Positions 62,236 through 64,000 of a stretch of DNA of 64,000 nt are shown one piece after another. The stretch lies in the NCBI GenBank assembly GCA_039995105.1, contig CP146203.1, positions 372,001 through 436,000 on the forward strand. The letters run 5' to 3'. The translations under genes and the position numbers were made by a program. Source of the stretch: Jonesiaceae bacterium BS-20. GTDB lineage: Bacteria; Actinomycetota; Actinomycetes; Actinomycetales; Cellulomonadaceae. Below the pieces are notes generated by a model. It did no database searches and was not told the DNA's origin. It was given only the letters and a program-made list of their open reading frames with translations. The stretch's first letter is position 1. Every line of letters begins with the position of its first letter.

Positions 62236-62602
62236 GACCCAAGTATTGCAAATTTCACCCGCTTTTATTGGTGCGAACAGCAGGATTGCATGATTGTAAT
62301 GATAATTAGTAAGAACTTTGTTGAATCTGACTAGAAAGAGCTTGTTTAACGGCATGAGAAAGTGCTGCAAGCTACCGAGGTAACCCATTAACGGTGATCG
62401 TAACCTGGTGGCAAGATCCGCTGGCCCAGTCACTGTTTTCAGCCAAGTAGGCCACTGCAGTTTAAAGATATTCCGACAAGGACTTAGATCAATGGATCGA
62501 AACCATGTAGACCTAATCACAAGTAGACCTTGTTGCTAACTACGAGTGCAGGATGTGGCAGAATGAGCGCAGGAAAGTGGCGTTACGACTTACGATCCCG
62601 AG
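62236..62602. promoter_or_regulatory. Divergent region between SpoIID-domain and acyltransferase genes
   Basis: After placing the SpoIID-domain start at 62235, this AT-rich stretch has no gene. It should contain both promoters. A minus-strand frame continues through it but encodes no signal peptide or family sequence. Confidence 0.45.
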
Positions 62603-62674
62603 GTGCCAGTCAGCATTCAGATGAAGCATGTTGACTATGGAAATCTCGTATTTGATCGATTTTTTATTGGAGAA

Positions 62675-63904
62675 ATGAATTTGGTGATGGCCTCGGCTAC
62701 GCAAGTGGCTTCGACGGTGCCGAAAGCGCAACGTAATAGGTTTGCTTTCCTAGATTTGATGAGATTCCTAGCGGCAATTGGCGTCGTTGGTTATCACTAC
62801 ACAGCAATCAAGTATGTGAACTGGGGAGAGCCTGTCTCTGAAGTTTTCCCAAGTTTGTCTAAGGTAACCAAATATGGCTTGCTCGGCGTAGACCTGTTCT
62901 TCTTGATCAGTGGATTCGTTATCCTCATGTCCGCTTATCAGCGACCAGCAGGACAGTTTGTAGCTTCTCGGTTTTCCCGAATCTTCCCCGCGTTGTGGGT
63001 AATGATTATTCTTGGCGCGCTAATGCGTTGGGTAATTTGGCCTGAAAAGGGTGCAAACTTTCAGTTCCGTGACCTGCTCGTGAACTTGACGCTCGTAGTT
63101 GAACCCAACGGTTCACCTTATGTCGACGGTGTGATGTGGACGCTATGGACCGAAATGAGGTTCTACGTCCTCATCTTCCTCTTCATCCTCTGGGGAATTA
63201 CCCAGCAGCGGATCGTCATGGTTTCGCTGTTATGGCCTGTTACGGCATTTCTTGCAGTACAGACAGACAATTGGTTTTTGGCTGGAATCCTCTTGCCAAG
63301 TTCTGCCCCGCTATTTGCGGGCGGCATGATGATGTTTGTTATTTACAAGTGGGGCTGGAGTTGGCTAAAAGCTGGAGTCCTATTATCGAATGTTGCATGG
63401 GCCTCGATGCAAAGCTCCAAGGGCGCAGCTACTGGAATCATCCGTAATACCGCTTACGGCGCCGACGATCTGAAGTTAACAATTGCGATCGTGCTAATTT
63501 TTGTAATCGTTGGCGTTTGTGTACTTACACCAGTTCGCTCTATCTCTTCTAAATGGATGACTTGGCTAGGTCTGTTCACTTACCCTCTTTACTTGGTTCA
63601 TGAATTGTGGGGCTGGTTTATCATTGACCGCCTAGCCGGAACCATGTCCAAATATGCAGTTTTAGTCATTGCGGTCTCAATAACGTTCCTAATGGCGTAC
63701 TTGATCATCAAGTTCGTTGAGAAGCCGTTCTCTGGAAAAATGAGAAATCGGATTGCCAAGGATCTTGAGAAGATTAAGCTTCAAGATGACACTGAAAAAG
63801 AACTGTTTGATATGGCGCAAGGGAAGTTCCTTAAGCGACCTGCTGAAGTAGTGCCTGAGATAAAAGAGGACCCAACTAAAGAGCTTGATCCAGCCACAAC
63901 GTGA
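62675..63904 (+). CDS. Acyltransferase 3 family membrane protein
   Basis: An integral membrane acyltransferase of about 10 helices, with FLDLMRFLAAIGVVGYHY, GVDLFFLISGFVILM, SRFSRIFPALWV and WTLWTEMRFYV as family landmarks. Unlike the protein at 41482 it has no SGNH domain; a charged tail of about 65 residues ends it. It probably acylates a surface glycan. Start is uncertain: the frame opens at 62603, ATG 62675 has GGAG only two bases away, and GTG 62684 has it eleven bases away. Confidence 0.88.
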   Translation: MNLVMASATQVASTVPKAQRNRFAFLDLMRFLAAIGVVGYHYTAIKYVNWGEPVSEVFPSLSKVTKYGLLGVDLFFLISGFVILMSAYQRPAGQFVASRFSRIFPALWVMIILGALMRWVIWPEKGANFQFRDLLVNLTLVVEPNGSPYVDGVMWTLWTEMRFYVLIFLFILWGITQQRIVMVSLLWPVTAFLAVQTDNWFLAGILLPSSAPLFAGGMMMFVIYKWGWSWLKAGVLLSNVAWASMQSSKGAATGIIRNTAYGADDLKLTIAIVLIFVIVGVCVLTPVRSISSKWMTWLGLFTYPLYLVHELWGWFIIDRLAGTMSKYAVLVIAVSITFLMAYLIIKFVEKPFSGKMRNRIAKDLEKIKLQDDTEKELFDMAQGKFLKRPAEVVPEIKEDPTKELDPATT

Positions 63905-63973
63905 TTGAAACCAACCGGTCCGGTGGTTCCAATGTCCCAGAGAACGAGGGAATTCGTGGCCTAGGGTGTGGGT

Positions 63974-64000
63974 ATGCCCGCACCTAAGATGAAGTTTCCG
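63974..64000 (+). CDS. Possible start of a CDS cut by the window edge
   Basis: An ATG at 63974, seven bases after AGGG, opens a frame M-P-A-P-K-M-K-F-P that runs off the end. A weak inverted repeat (AACCA/TGGTT) at about 63909-63928 precedes it and may end the acyltransferase transcript. Nine codons cannot be assigned. Confidence 0.25.

Overview
The window looks like a chromosomal segment of a non-sporulating actinobacterium (Actinomycetales/Micrococcales type; the genus cannot be fixed from sequence alone). The evidence is a WhiB regulator, paired LytR-CpsA-Psr ligases, a TIGR03089-type protein, DUF5719 and DUF3499 proteins, an actinobacterial Trm112-like protein, and frequent GTG/TTG starts. 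The first 16 kb and the DUF3499-phosphomannomutase block are visibly GC-rich. From about 41 kb onward the sequence is clearly AT-richer.

Layout. 1-2.2 kb: OmpR-type response regulator and sensor kinase. 2.2-4.5 kb: GtrA protein, purK and purE. 4.5-8.5 kb: a long palindrome, two LCP ligases and a dTDP-glucose 4,6-dehydratase. 8.6-16.6 kb: TIGR03089 protein, WhiB, a giant membrane GT2, DUF5719 and a metallopeptidase-like protein. This last group is the left half of a conserved actinobacterial block whose right half (DUF3499, phosphomannomutase, Trm112) appears only at 38.9-41.4 kb. The roughly 22 kb between the halves (16.7-38.5 kb) is accessory: a LytTR/GHKL two-component pair, a GT2 plus GtrA-like pair, four GH3 glycosidases and a decayed fifth, a lipoprotein esterase, an MFS exporter, a small lipoprotein, UDP-galactopyranose mutase and an Abi/HEPN gene.

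41.4-54.5 kb is a surface-polymer cluster. It holds an OafA-like acyltransferase with an SGNH tail, two large GT2-TagF fusion proteins, a TagG/TagH-type exporter, a membrane TagF-like protein and a CDP-ribitol-forming fusion (cytidylyltransferase plus short-chain reductase). Together these suggest a polyol-phosphate (teichoic-acid-like) polymer, exported by the ABC pair and plausibly attached to peptidoglycan by the LCP ligases upstream. 59.7-64 kb holds a SpoIID/SH3 repeat protein and a second acyltransferase.

The most notable system is a three-gene operon at 54.7-59.4 kb inside the surface-polymer region: a SIR2-fold protein, a 184-residue protein of unknown fold, and an SMC/Rad50-like ATPase with a CxxC hook. 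Gene order, sizes and domains match a Lamassu/ABC-three-component anti-phage system with a SIR2 effector. Other notable items are a domain-permuted GH3 with membrane anchors at both ends, a tandem GH3 lipoprotein array with a shared upstream block, and a 31-bp-arm palindrome after purE. I saw no rRNA, tRNA, CRISPR array, transposase or integrase.
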